A DNA stretch of 64,000 nucleotides from Rhodopila sp035548095 (GTDB lineage Bacteria; Pseudomonadota; Alphaproteobacteria; Acetobacterales; Acetobacteraceae). Positions 42,379 through 51,869 of this stretch are shown piece after piece. How positions within the stretch are numbered: position 1 is the stretch's first letter; every line of letters starts with the position of its first letter. The stretch spans positions 1 through 64,000 of the forward strand of contig NZ_DASZUV010000014.1 in assembly GCF_035548095.1 (NCBI RefSeq), read 5' to 3'. Both the position numbers and the translations under genes were made by a program. The notes beneath the pieces were generated by a model. The model did not search any database. It saw only the letters and a program-made list of their open reading frames with translations, and was not told the DNA's origin.

Positions 42379-43668
42379 ATGGCGAATGTCGCCGTGATCG
42401 GCGCCCAATGGGGCGACGAGGGCAAGGGTAAGGTCGTTGACTGGCTGGCGAGCCGCGCCGACGTGGTCGTACGGTTCCAGGGTGGCCACAATGCGGGGCA
42501 TACGCTGGTCGTCGGCAATGAGACCTACAAGCTGTCGCTGCTGCCGTCCGGCCTGGTGCGCGGCAAGCTGGGTGTCATCGGCAATGGTGTGGTGGTGGAC
42601 CCCGAGGCGCTGCTGGCCGAGATCGCCCGCGTTCAGGCCCAGGGTCTGACGGTCACGCCGGAGAGGTTGCGCATCGCCGAGAACGCGGTGCTGATCCTGC
42701 CGCTGCACCCGGCCATCGACAAGGCGCGGGAGGAAGCCCGCGGCGACGGCAAGATCGGCACCACCGGCCGCGGCATCGGCCCCGCCTATGAGGACAAGGT
42801 GGCCCGCCGTGCCATCCGTGTCGCCGATCTGGCGGAGCCGGAAACCCTGTCGCACAAGCTGGATGAGCTGCTGCTTCACCACAACACGCTGCTGAAGGGC
42901 TACGGCAAGCCGCCGTTCGAGAAGCAGGCGCTGCTGGACGGGCTGCTGACGCTGGCGCCGCGGATTCTGCCCTTCGCCGAACCGGTGTGGGAGCGGCTGG
43001 ACGAGCTGCGCCGCCATGGTAAGCGAATCCTGTTCGAGGGCGCGCAGGCGGTGATGCTGGACGTCGATCACGGCACCTACCCGTTCGTCACCTCCTCCAA
43101 CACGGTGGCGGCGACGGCGGCCTCGGGCGCCGGCGTCGGGCCGGGAACCGTCGGCTTCGTATTGGGGATCGCCAAGGCGTACACCACCCGCGTCGGCTCC
43201 GGCCCGTTCCCGACGGAACTGCATGACGCGACAGGGCAATTGCTGGGTGACCGCGGGCATGAGTTTGGCGTGGTGACCGGCCGCCGCCGCCGCTGCGGCT
43301 GGTTCGACGCGGCGCTGGTGCGCCAGGCGGTGAAGGTCGCCGGCATCCAGGGTATCGCGCTGACCAAGCTGGACATCCTGGACGGGCTGCCGGAGCTGAA
43401 GATCTGCACCGGCTACCGGATCAATGGCCTGCTGCATCGTCACTTGCCGGCGGCCCCCGCCGCCCAGGCCGCGGCGGTTCCCGAATACGAGGTGATGGAG
43501 GGTTGGTCCGGCTCCTCCCACGGCGCTCGCTCCTGGGCCGACCTGCCGGCGCAGGCGGTGAAATATGTCCGCCGCATCGAGGAATTGGTGGAGGCGCCGA
43601 TCACCCTGCTGTCCACCAGCCCGGAGCGCGACGATACCATCATGGTACGCGACCCGTTCGAGGGCTGA
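42379..43668 (+). CDS. purA: adenylosuccinate synthetase
   Basis: 429 aa, full length. GTP-dependent formation of adenylosuccinate from IMP and aspartate. The P-loop-like GAQWGDEGKGK starts at residue 7, with catalytic Asp and Lys. NAGHT carries the catalytic His, and GTTGRGIGPAYEDK, the ILFEGAQAVMLDVDHGTYPFVTSS segment and the C-terminal TTSPER-like LLSTSPERDDTI are conserved. Located after hisZ. Confidence 0.96.
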   Translation: MANVAVIGAQWGDEGKGKVVDWLASRADVVVRFQGGHNAGHTLVVGNETYKLSLLPSGLVRGKLGVIGNGVVVDPEALLAEIARVQAQGLTVTPERLRIAENAVLILPLHPAIDKAREEARGDGKIGTTGRGIGPAYEDKVARRAIRVADLAEPETLSHKLDELLLHHNTLLKGYGKPPFEKQALLDGLLTLAPRILPFAEPVWERLDELRRHGKRILFEGAQAVMLDVDHGTYPFVTSSNTVAATAASGAGVGPGTVGFVLGIAKAYTTRVGSGPFPTELHDATGQLLGDRGHEFGVVTGRRRRCGWFDAALVRQAVKVAGIQGIALTKLDILDGLPELKICTGYRINGLLHRHLPAAPAAQAAAVPEYEVMEGWSGSSHGARSWADLPAQAVKYVRRIEELVEAPITLLSTSPERDDTIMVRDPFEG

Positions 43669-43903
43669 TCGGCTCGCCAGGACTGGTCGGATCGCCGGGG
43701 CTGACCGTGTCACCCGGGGCTGGTCGGGTCGCTCGAAGTCCGGACGGGGTCGGCTGGATCCCTGCCGGGCGAGCCCGCCGCCCAAGCTCCCGTGCGCCAT
43801 TCCCGGCGCCCGTTCTCCGGTGTCGGTTCCCCGCGTCCGTCCCCTGGGCGTCATTCACGTCGCGCCGGACGCCCAGCCACGTCGCGCCCCTGCCACGTCG
43901 CCC

Positions 43904-45388
43904 CTACCACGTCGCCAACCGGCGCAGCCGGGGCGTCTTCTTGTATTGGTGCTCCGCCATGCGCGACAGCAGGCGGTCGAGCTGGCGTACCGCCTCCAGC
44001 ACATGCGGACCCTTGTTCAGCATCACGCATTCGGTGCGGGCGGCCATGGCGGCGTCCGTCATCTCACCGCGGGCCTTGATGTTCTTGCGGATCAGGCTTT
44101 CCAGCACCTGGGTCGCCCAGATCACTGGCACCCGCGCGGCCTCGGCGATCCACAGGATTTCCTCCTGGATCTCGGCGGTGCGGGCGAAGCCGATCTCGGC
44201 AGCGAGGTCGCCGCGGGCGATCATGATCGCGGTCGGCTGGCGCGATGCCGCCTGCACGACCATGGGCGGCAGGTTGCGCAGCCCACGCGAGGTCTCGATC
44301 TTCAGCACCAGCGACAGCGCCTGCCAGGTATCCGGCCGCCGCCGGGCGAGCTCTTCCTGCAGCAGCGCGACGTCCTCGGCAGATTGGACAAAGGAGTAGC
44401 TGATGCCGTCGGCATGGGCGGCTACGAAATCGAGGTCCCGCAGGTCCTTGTCGGTCAACGGGAAGACCAGCAGGTCGGTGTCGGGGAAGCTCAATCCCTT
44501 TTTCCGTTTCAGTTTCACGCCGCGTTCGCGGCCGCGATCGATTTCCGCCACCACCCCCCAGGGCGCGCACCGCACGACGGTGCCGCCGGCCTTGGCGTCA
44601 TCGATGAAGACGCGATGGCCGGGCTGCAACGCGTCGATCGCTTCCGGCAGCAGGCATTCGGCGGCGAAGGCGGGGGCATCGGGCGGCAGGTCGGCCAGGC
44701 CGCCCGGCCGCACCAGCGCAAACCGGTATCCCGGCAGCAGACGGCTGGTGCCTTCCGGGCACCGGGTTTCCCCGGTGCGGACCTTGGGTCCGGCCAGATC
44801 CATCAGGATGGCCAGCTTGCGGCCGGTCGCCGCCTCGGCCGAGCGGGCATGCGCGATCATGCGGCCCCAGGCCTCGGCGTCGTCATGGGCGCAGTTGATC
44901 CGCAGTGCTTCCACCCCTGCTGATGCCAGGCCGTGGATCATGCCCGGGTCGTCCGCGGCCTCCGACGGGCAGGTGACCAGCAGGGCGGTGGCGCGCGGCG
45001 GCGACAGCGGTCCCACCACCGCGGCCGAACGGGCCGCCAGCTCGGCTTCTCCGGCAAAGAAATCGGCTTCGGCCGGATACGGCAAGGCTGGTCCGCCGGC
45101 CATCGTCGCCAGGCTGGCCAGCACCGCGTCCAACACCGGCATCACCCGGCTTTCCAGCCTCCCGAGGGAGGACAGGCCGAGCGTCATCAGCCGCCGCTGC
45201 AACGGCCGCAGGTCGCGCTGGCGCAGCGCGAGATACTGGGACAGGTTGATGGCACTCGCGGCAAACCGTTGGGTATCCGCGGGTTTCGGCCATGCGGCAC
45301 GAATCTCCGCGCCCCCGGTCAACGCGGTGTCGCGCAAGGCGAGAAGTTCGGCATGCAGCGCAGCGATCCGCTCCTGGTCCTGTACCAT
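43904..45388 (-). CDS. atypical pyruvate kinase: N-terminal extension, no C-terminal domain
   Basis: 494 aa. Residues ~1-130 are a helical region absent from classical enzymes. From ~135 the barrel domain follows pyruvate kinase motifs: ALRINCAHDD in place of the usual R-N-F-S-H-G, LMDLAGPKVRTG (196-206), VFIDDAKAGG, LVLKIETSRG with the catalytic Lys, MIARGDLAAEIGF, and IWATQVLESL. It ends shortly after MLNKG, so the ~120-residue C-terminal effector-binding domain is missing. Catalytic residues look intact, but allosteric control must differ. This matches a known minor subgroup of short pyruvate kinases. Both flanks are large spacers. Confidence 0.8.
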   Translation of the reverse strand: MVQDQERIAALHAELLALRDTALTGGAEIRAAWPKPADTQRFAASAINLSQYLALRQRDLRPLQRRLMTLGLSSLGRLESRVMPVLDAVLASLATMAGGPALPYPAEADFFAGEAELAARSAAVVGPLSPPRATALLVTCPSEAADDPGMIHGLASAGVEALRINCAHDDAEAWGRMIAHARSAEAATGRKLAILMDLAGPKVRTGETRCPEGTSRLLPGYRFALVRPGGLADLPPDAPAFAAECLLPEAIDALQPGHRVFIDDAKAGGTVVRCAPWGVVAEIDRGRERGVKLKRKKGLSFPDTDLLVFPLTDKDLRDLDFVAAHADGISYSFVQSAEDVALLQEELARRRPDTWQALSLVLKIETSRGLRNLPPMVVQAASRQPTAIMIARGDLAAEIGFARTAEIQEEILWIAEAARVPVIWATQVLESLIRKNIKARGEMTDAAMAARTECVMLNKGPHVLEAVRQLDRLLSRMAEHQYKKTPRLRRLATW

Positions 45389-45916
45389 CTCTCCCTCAGC
45401 TTCTCCGCCGTTCCGAGCGCATGCAGGATGGTACGCGATTGTGGCTGCGGGAAGCGACGGTTGTGTGACGCGAGCGCGCAGGGGTGCCGGACCGGTGCGG
45501 CGCGTTGTCTTTTGATGTCGATCATAACGAGTTGACGACGGTCATGAACGGTGCGGGATCCGTGCGAAAACCGCCGAAGTCGCGCGGGCAGGAGCCGTCG
45601 CAGTCGACAGGCCGTGTCTGCCTTCGGTCGCGACGATAAGGCTTGTTGGCAGCGGGCTCTATTCGAGTCGGCGCCAGGCACCGGAGAGCCATTCATTCCG
45701 AATGACAATCGTCATGGATCGGTCACTGCGTGGTTCTGGCGCCTGGCACTGCTTCGTATAGACTCCGGCGTGTCCTGCGAAGCACAGCGTTGTGTATAAT
45801 CGATCATAGCGGATAGATTGTATTGCCGCGTCGTGGTGTCACGCGTAGGGCTTATAGGACTCAATCGGCCGCCGTCGCCGCCTGGTGGAAATCACCGGCG
45901 GCGGCGACGGCCGGAC
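45389..45916. other. porin upstream region
   Basis: About 530 bp without a supported gene; ATG frames reaching in from both sides lack conserved content. It holds a TATAAT hexamer at 45795-45800, about 120 nt upstream of the porin start, without a good -35, making it a tentative promoter. Confidence 0.4.
45795..45800 (+). promoter_or_regulatory. possible -10 box of the porin gene
   Basis: A perfect TATAAT in otherwise GC-rich DNA. The expected -35 region about 17 bp upstream (GTCCTG) is poor, so an activator or another start site is possible. Confidence 0.35.
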
Positions 45917-47488
45917 ATGCACAAGAGGACGAAGATCGTGCGATATCTGCTTCTGGCCGGCGTTGCTGTTCTCAGCGCCGGCTCCGCCTGGGCCCAAAAC
46001 GATCCGGGTGTGATCCCGTCGCCGAACCCGATGCAGGGTCAGTTCATCGGCAGGTTCGGAGCCGGGCCGGCCCTCAACAACAACAACAACGCCTGGGGTA
46101 TCGCCAACACCCCGTCCGGCAGCAAGGCCGCTGGCCAGAACAGCACGATCATCGCGCCGAACACCGTGGCCACGCCCACGCCGGGTACCGTCGTCATCCG
46201 CCTGAACGGCCGTGTCGAGGTCGACCTGACCGGTATGTGGACAAATATGGATACGAGCGTGAACAGCGCCGGCGCCTATACCGGCTACAAGGTGAATCCG
46301 CTGGGCATCTCCTCTTATCTGCGTCTGTATCCGGGCTTCGACGGTGTGTCGTCGAATGGCCTGCGGTATGGCGCCTCCGCCGAGATCCGGCAGAACTACG
46401 GGTCCGCCGACCGCGCCTGGCCATCCTCCGCGACCGGCGGTGCCGCCAACAGTCCGGGTGGCAACGACAGCCAGCAGACCCTGTACGTGCGCCGTGCCTT
46501 CACCTATCTGGCGACGGATCAGGCCGGCCTGTTGCGGCTTGGCCAGGCGGATGGCGTGCTGGGCCTGTTCGACAACTGTATCTTCTCCTCCAACTGCTGG
46601 GACAGCGGCCTGAGTGGCTTGTCCGGCAGCTCGGGCTATGAAGGGGCGACGCCGACGGGCGCCCAGATGACCTATGTCTGGCTCACCGGCACCGCCGCGG
46701 AATACGACAACACCAAGATCGTCTATCTGTCGCCGCAGTTCTATGGCTTTGATGTCGGCGTCCAATATGCGCCGAACATGGGCAATACGTTCCAGATGAC
46801 CGGTGCGGGCGTCGGCTGCACCCAGGCCGGCCCGACCTGCATCGGCGTGACGTCCGGCAACGATGCGACGCGCTGGTACAACCAGGTCGGCGTCGGCATC
46901 CGGTACCAGCAGACTTTCGGTGCGGTGGATGTCAAGGCCTATGGCTTCTATGAGACCGCGGGGAAGGAGTCGCTGACGACCACGGCATATCTGTCACCCG
47001 CCGCGGTACGCGCCACCAGCGGCAGCGCGCAATACATGGCGTATGACAACCTGAGCTTCTACAAGGCCGGGGCGGCGATCACCGCGATGAACCTCACCCT
47101 GGCGGCCGACTACATCGGCGGCGCGGTCAACGGTTCATTGCAGATGCGTCCGACCGGCGGCGTCTCGACCAACGCGGTCATCACCGGCCTGACCTATGCG
47201 AACGGTCCGGTGGCCGCAGGCGTCCAGGTCGCCATGGCGGATACCCAAGGCGCCGCCCAGTTGACCGGCCTGACCCAGCGCCACGAATTCGGCCTGTCCG
47301 TCGGCGGTTCGTATCGCGTGGCGCCAGGCCTGTCGCTGGTCGCCGAGTACCAGTACATCACTCGGCATCAGGGCGGGTTCAACTTCGCGACCAACAGCCT
47401 GGGCGCCGGTACCGGCGCGAATACCGCCGGCCTGACCCGTGACGCTCGGGGGCAGGGCTTCACGCTCGCCACCGTGCTGACCTGGTAA
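45917..47488 (+). CDS. outer-membrane porin
   Basis: 523 aa from ATG 45917; the longer frame from 45818 adds an Arg/Pro-rich segment unlike a signal peptide. A Sec signal runs HKRTKIVRYLLLAGVAVLSAGSAWA with cleavage before QND. The rest is a Gly/Thr/Ala/Tyr-rich beta-barrel with strand-like alternation (VRRAFTYLATDQAGLLRLGQ, KIVYLSPQFYGFDVGVQYAP) and a terminal strand ending LATVLTW, an aromatic C-terminus as recognised by the BAM complex. Two cysteines near IFSSNCW and VGCTQ may form disulfides. It allows passive diffusion across the outer membrane; specificity unknown. Confidence 0.9.
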   Translation: MHKRTKIVRYLLLAGVAVLSAGSAWAQNDPGVIPSPNPMQGQFIGRFGAGPALNNNNNAWGIANTPSGSKAAGQNSTIIAPNTVATPTPGTVVIRLNGRVEVDLTGMWTNMDTSVNSAGAYTGYKVNPLGISSYLRLYPGFDGVSSNGLRYGASAEIRQNYGSADRAWPSSATGGAANSPGGNDSQQTLYVRRAFTYLATDQAGLLRLGQADGVLGLFDNCIFSSNCWDSGLSGLSGSSGYEGATPTGAQMTYVWLTGTAAEYDNTKIVYLSPQFYGFDVGVQYAPNMGNTFQMTGAGVGCTQAGPTCIGVTSGNDATRWYNQVGVGIRYQQTFGAVDVKAYGFYETAGKESLTTTAYLSPAAVRATSGSAQYMAYDNLSFYKAGAAITAMNLTLAADYIGGAVNGSLQMRPTGGVSTNAVITGLTYANGPVAAGVQVAMADTQGAAQLTGLTQRHEFGLSVGGSYRVAPGLSLVAEYQYITRHQGGFNFATNSLGAGTGANTAGLTRDARGQGFTLATVLTW

Positions 47489-47648
47489 GGTGGTCCCGAC
47501 CGGTGTGACCACCCGGCATGGTCACACCGGCAAGAAGCCGGTCGGCATGCCCGGTCGGCATGCCCGGTCATGGGGAAACGGCCCGATCCGATCCGGTCAT
47601 GCTGCGGCCGCACGTTGCGCCGGAGACCGCGGCGGGACAGAAAGGGCC

Positions 47649-48125
47649 ATGTCCGTTTACGATTTTACCGCCCGGCGCAACGACGGCACCCAGCAATCGC
47701 TGGCCGATTACCGCGGCCAGGTGCTGCTGATCGTCAACACCGCCTCACGCTGCGGGTTCACGCCGCAATACAAGGGGTTGCAGGCGTTACAAGACCGGTT
47801 CGGCGGCCGAGGTTTCAGCGTGCTCGGCTTTCCCTGCGATCAGTTCGGCCATCAGGAGCCGGGCAGTGACGCGGATATCAGGGCATTTTGTGACAACTCG
47901 TTCGGGATCGACTTTCCATTGTTCGCCAGGATCGAGGTCAACGGTCCTGGCGCGCACCCGTTGTACCGTTTCCTGAAGGCACGAAAGCGCGGCCTGCTGA
48001 CCAGGGCCATCAAGTGGAATTTCACCAAGTTCCTGATCGGACGCGACGGGTCCGTGCTGGCACGGTTCCCGCCGACAAGGACACCCGAGGCCATTGCCCC
48101 GGCGATCGACAAGGCGCTGTCCTGA
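47649..48125 (+). CDS. glutathione peroxidase family thiol peroxidase
   Basis: 158 aa from ATG 47649; the frame opens earlier at 47490 but conserved sequence starts here. Catalytic Cys35 lies in NTASRCGFTPQY (Cys, not selenocysteine), Gln69 in FPCDQFGHQEPG, and the Trp-Asn pair in IKWNFTKFLI. The second Cys, in FPCDQF (Cys63), could be the resolving residue typical of bacterial thioredoxin-using members. It reduces peroxides in the cytosol. Confidence 0.92.
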   Translation: MSVYDFTARRNDGTQQSLADYRGQVLLIVNTASRCGFTPQYKGLQALQDRFGGRGFSVLGFPCDQFGHQEPGSDADIRAFCDNSFGIDFPLFARIEVNGPGAHPLYRFLKARKRGLLTRAIKWNFTKFLIGRDGSVLARFPPTRTPEAIAPAIDKALS

Positions 48126-48192
48126 CGGATCACTGTACAGATCGTAGAGTCGACAGGCTTGGTGGCGGCGCCTGGCGCGTGCTGCCTGACGA

Positions 48193-49026
48193 TCAGTAGG
48201 TGATACGCGCGACCGCCCGCAACTGGTCGGGCGTCGCCGACCCGAAGCCGAAGAATTCCAGATAGGCCGGAATCATTTCGAACAGCATGTCGGTCCCGAC
48301 CTGGACCCGGCAGCCTTTGGCCCGAGCGGCGCGGAGCAGGGGGGTGAACTCCTCCTTCATCACCACTTCCCCGACAAAGGTTCCTGGTCCGATCCGATCC
48401 GGGTTCAGCGGCAAGGGATCGTCCGCCCGCATTCCCAGCGGCGTCGCGTTCACCACGATGTCCCAGCCGGCTGGATCGGCGGATCCGGTGCCGACCCGCA
48501 GCGAGGGATAGTGCCCGCGCAATCGCGCCGCCAACGCCTCGGCCGATGCGGCGTTCACGTCGAACAGGCCGATTGCGCGCAGGCCGGCGGCGGCCAGGGA
48601 GGCGGCGATCGCGGACCCCACCCCGCCCGATCCCACCACCAGGGCGGCGGCACCGCGCACGACGCAGCCCTTGCGGATGGCGCCGCGCACAAACCCGTCG
48701 CCGTCGAACATGTCGCCAAGCAGCGATCCGTCCGGTCGTTTCAGCACCGCATTGCAGGACCCGGCGATACGCGCGTTGGTCGTCAGTTCGTCGACCAGTG
48801 CCGTGACGGCCACCTTATGCGGCATGGTGATCAGCGCGCCGTGCAAGGTGGTGATCCGGAACAGCGCCGGAAACAACGCGGCAAAATCCGCGGCGGTGAC
48901 ACCCAGCGGCACGACGGCGGCATCGATCCCGTTCGTTTCGAACCAGGGATTGTAGATCATCGGCGCCTTGAACGACTCCGTCGTATAGCCCAGATGCGCA
49001 ATGACCTTGCCGCGTCCGGAGATCAT
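48193..49026 (-). CDS. AroE-like (shikimate/quinate dehydrogenase family) oxidoreductase with altered substrate motif
   Basis: 277 aa. Substrate domain residues 1-~115, then a NAD(P) Rossmann domain with GSGGVGSA (~131-138) and VNATPLGM. The catalytic Lys71 in ITMPHK and an Asp at ~108 are kept. Of the usual shikimate-binding signatures, the Asn of N-V-T-x-P-x-K is replaced by Leu/Ile (ALITMPHK), and the N-T-D triplet reads MFD. It therefore probably acts on a different hydroxyacid. It is 15 nt downstream of an LLM oxidoreductase gene on the same strand, suggesting a joint catabolic role, which is inference. Confidence 0.85.
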   Translation of the reverse strand: MISGRGKVIAHLGYTTESFKAPMIYNPWFETNGIDAAVVPLGVTAADFAALFPALFRITTLHGALITMPHKVAVTALVDELTTNARIAGSCNAVLKRPDGSLLGDMFDGDGFVRGAIRKGCVVRGAAALVVGSGGVGSAIAASLAAAGLRAIGLFDVNAASAEALAARLRGHYPSLRVGTGSADPAGWDIVVNATPLGMRADDPLPLNPDRIGPGTFVGEVVMKEEFTPLLRAARAKGCRVQVGTDMLFEMIPAYLEFFGFGSATPDQLRAVARITY

Positions 49027-49041
49027 GAAACCGAACCCGGG

Positions 49042-49905
49042 TCAGGCGTGGCGCGCGATCACGTCGCGCCAGCGGGCGCAATCCTCCGGGCCGCGCACCA
49101 CCGTATCGAATTCCGGCGTGAAGCTGACCGGCACCAGCACGCGATCCACTCCGGCGGCCTCCAGCCTCGGCAATTCATCCAGGTCCTTCGGCAGGCTGGT
49201 GGTGATTTCCACCGCGGCCGGGTCGCGGCCATGCGCCTTGGCGGTGTCGCGCACCAGCTGGATCAGCTCCGCCGAGGCGCCGCGCGCGGGGAAGAACCCG
49301 TCGCCCAGCCGCCCGGCGCGTTTCGCCGCGAAGGTGGAATGGCCGCCAATGATGATCGGCACGCTGCCGTTTGCCGGCTTGGGCCGCATGAACGCGTCCT
49401 TGAAGCGGAAGAATTTTCCGTTGAAGCTCGGCCGGTCCGCCGTCCACAATTCCCGCATGACGCGGATATATTCGTCGGTGCGGGCGCCGCGCTCCTCGAA
49501 CGGGGAGCCGACGGCGTCGAATTCCTCCTTCAGCCAGCCCACGCCGACGCCCAGCAGCACCCGGCCGCCGGACATCGCGTCCAGCGTCGCCACCTGCTTG
49601 GCGGTGATCACCGGATTATGTTGCGGAAGGATGATGACTCCGGTGGCTAGCTTGATGCGCGTGGTGCGGGCCGCGACATAGGCCATCCAGATCAGCGGGT
49701 CGGGCAGGTCGAAATTGCCATCCCCGCCGGGCAGCTTGCCGCTGGGCGAATAGGGATATTGCGACTGATAGCCCGCCGGAATGACCGTGTGCTCCACCGT
49801 CCAGGCGGACTCGAAGCCGGCTTCCTCGGCAGCCTGTACCAGGTCGACGGCCCGGGCCGCGTCGACGAAGCGCCCCGTGTTGCAGTAGCGCAGACCGAAT
49901 TTCAT
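49042..49905 (-). CDS. LLM-class flavin-dependent oxidoreductase (F420-dependent subgroup by similarity)
   Basis: 287 aa. Luciferase-like barrel: AARAVDLVQAAEEAGFESAWTVEH at the start, then RIKLATGVIILPQHNP, LDAMSGGRVLLGVGVGWL, RTDEYIRVMRELW, MRPKPANGSVPIIIGG and AAKRAGRLGDGFFP. The motif set matches members annotated as F420-dependent, but FMN use cannot be excluded, and no F420 biosynthesis gene is in the window. It leads a two-gene unit with the AroE-like gene. Confidence 0.88.
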   Translation of the reverse strand: MKFGLRYCNTGRFVDAARAVDLVQAAEEAGFESAWTVEHTVIPAGYQSQYPYSPSGKLPGGDGNFDLPDPLIWMAYVAARTTRIKLATGVIILPQHNPVITAKQVATLDAMSGGRVLLGVGVGWLKEEFDAVGSPFEERGARTDEYIRVMRELWTADRPSFNGKFFRFKDAFMRPKPANGSVPIIIGGHSTFAAKRAGRLGDGFFPARGASAELIQLVRDTAKAHGRDPAAVEITTSLPKDLDELPRLEAAGVDRVLVPVSFTPEFDTVVRGPEDCARWRDVIARHA

Positions 49906-50006
49906 GGCCGTTCCCCCAATGCGGACAATGCCGCGCCAGACTGCACGCCACGCGGCAGCCGGTCAAAGCTCCGCGGTGCGCGACGCAATGGCCTCGGACG
50001 ATGCCG

Positions 50007-51569
50007 TCAGTCCTGCATGAGTAGGCGGATGCTGCCGCTCAGGTCGTCGACGGAGAACGGCTTCGTCAATACGAGCGTGCCCTGCCTGGGCAGGCCGCTG
50101 GTCGTCTGATCGACGGCGAAGCCGGTGATCAGCAGCACTTTCAGGTTCGGGCGGCTGGTACGCCCGGCCTGCGCCATCTGCCGGCCGTTCAGGTCGCCCG
50201 GCAGGCCCAGATCGGTGATCAGCAGGTCGATCCGCACATTGGATTGCAGGACCTTGAGGCCGCCCGCCCCGTCGGCGGCCTCGATCGCGGTATAGCCCAG
50301 ATCGTTCAGCACTTCGGTGATCAGCAGGCGCACCGCCGGCTCGTCGTCCACCACCAGCACGGTCTGGCCGCTGGCGGCCGGGATCGGCACCTGGGCTTCC
50401 ACCGGCCTCTCGTCCTCCACCACCGCGCCGACGGCGCGCGGCAGATAGATCCGCACGCAGGTTCCCTGGCCGGCTTCCGACAGGATGCGCACCGTGCCGC
50501 CGGATTGCCGGGCGAAACCGTAGACCATCGACAGTCCCAGACCGGTGCCCTGACCGGTGGGCTTCGTGGTATAGAACGGCTCGAACGCCCGAGCCTGTAC
50601 CTCGGGCGGCATGCCGAGGCCGGTGTCGAGGACGCTGACGGACACGTATTCCCCGGGCACCAGGCCCTGGTCCGGGGCGTTGCCGTTCAAGGTTTCGTTG
50701 GCCAGTTCGATCGTCAGGCGGCCGCCGCCAGGCATCGCGTCGCGCGCATTGATGCACAGGTTCAGGATGGCGTTTTCCAGCTGGTTCGGGTCGCACAGCG
50801 CCGGCCAGAGCTGCTCCGCGCTCTGTGTTTCCACCCGGATGTTCGGCCCCATGGTGCGGCGGATCAGATCGGTGATGCCGGCAACCAGATTGCTGGCGCT
50901 GATCGGCCGGGGATCCAATGTCTGCCGGCGGGCGAAGGCCAGCAGCCGCTGGGTGAGGGCGGCGGCGCGTGAGGCGGCGCCCCTGGCGGTGTCCAAATGG
51001 CGTTCCGCGTCGGCGCCGCGGCCCTGGGTAACGCGGAGCCGTGCCAGCTCCAGGCTACCCAGGATGGCGGTCAGCAGATTGTTGAAGTCATGCGCCAGGC
51101 CGCCGGTCAACTGGCCGACCGCCTCCATCTTCTGTGCCTCGAAGAATTGCTGGCGGGACCGTTCCAGCTGTTCCTGCGCCTCCCGCCGCTCCGTCAGGTC
51201 GCGGGTGACCTTGGCGAAACCGATCACCGTGCCGTTCCGCAGGATCGGGTCGATAACAACGCTGGCCCAGAGCCGGCTGCCGTCCTTGCGCAGCCGCCAT
51301 CCCTCGGCGGTGAAACGGCCCTCGGTCGCGGCCTGGTGCAGCGCGCGCTTCGGTATCTCGGCCAGCAAGTCCTCCTGGGTGTAGAACCGGGAGAAGTGCT
51401 GGCCGATGATCTCCTGTGCCTTATAGCCCTTGATCCGTTCAGCGCCCGGATTCCAGCTCGCCACCCGCCCTTCGCGATCCAGCATGAAGATGGCGTAGTC
51501 GACGACGCTGTCGATCAGCAGAGCGTGCAGGTCGGCGGGCAATGTGTCCAATCGGCGCTCCGGCAACAA
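50007..51569 (-). CDS. soluble hybrid histidine kinase (PAS-HisKA-HATPase-receiver)
   Basis: 520 aa, no transmembrane segment. A PAS domain at ~20-130 begins YAIFMLDREGRVASWNPGAERIKGY, followed by a coiled linker. The dimerisation helix has His160 in GLAHDFNNLLTAI. The ATPase domain has NLCINARDAM, DTGLGMPPE and GTGLGLSMVYGF. A C-terminal receiver domain (~400-520) starts LVVDDEPAVR with LLITDLGLPG and LTKPF. The HDFNNLL motif belongs to the NtrB-like or sensory-box subgroup that senses cytoplasmic signals. No paired regulator lies next to it. Confidence 0.93.
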   Translation of the reverse strand: MLPERRLDTLPADLHALLIDSVVDYAIFMLDREGRVASWNPGAERIKGYKAQEIIGQHFSRFYTQEDLLAEIPKRALHQAATEGRFTAEGWRLRKDGSRLWASVVIDPILRNGTVIGFAKVTRDLTERREAQEQLERSRQQFFEAQKMEAVGQLTGGLAHDFNNLLTAILGSLELARLRVTQGRGADAERHLDTARGAASRAAALTQRLLAFARRQTLDPRPISASNLVAGITDLIRRTMGPNIRVETQSAEQLWPALCDPNQLENAILNLCINARDAMPGGGRLTIELANETLNGNAPDQGLVPGEYVSVSVLDTGLGMPPEVQARAFEPFYTTKPTGQGTGLGLSMVYGFARQSGGTVRILSEAGQGTCVRIYLPRAVGAVVEDERPVEAQVPIPAASGQTVLVVDDEPAVRLLITEVLNDLGYTAIEAADGAGGLKVLQSNVRIDLLITDLGLPGDLNGRQMAQAGRTSRPNLKVLLITGFAVDQTTSGLPRQGTLVLTKPFSVDDLSGSIRLLMQD

Positions 51570-51869
51570 CAGCGGCGGCTGTATCCGCCGTGCATGCGAT
51601 ACAGCCGGGCACCGGAGGAGGTACCGCCAGCCGACCGCATAGTTCCGGATACGCCGCTTGCCGTCCGGTCAGGATGCACTTCGGGCAATATGGGGGTCAA
51701 CGGGCCCGGCGGCTCGGCTGCGGCCAAAAATGATCGCCCGCGTCAGGCGCGTCGTCACGATCGCGCGACCGCCGCGGGCTGGCGCGCACATATACCCGTG
51801 AGATCGGTGGAAGCCCGGCATGATCCCCGCCACGTCTGACCGCGGTTCCAACAGTCGAGGAGAACGACC
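51570..51869. other. intergenic, divergent from the kinase
   Basis: 300 bp between the starts of the kinase (minus) and the small exported protein (plus). No gene or structured RNA is supported; it should carry both promoters but none is clear. Confidence 0.4.
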
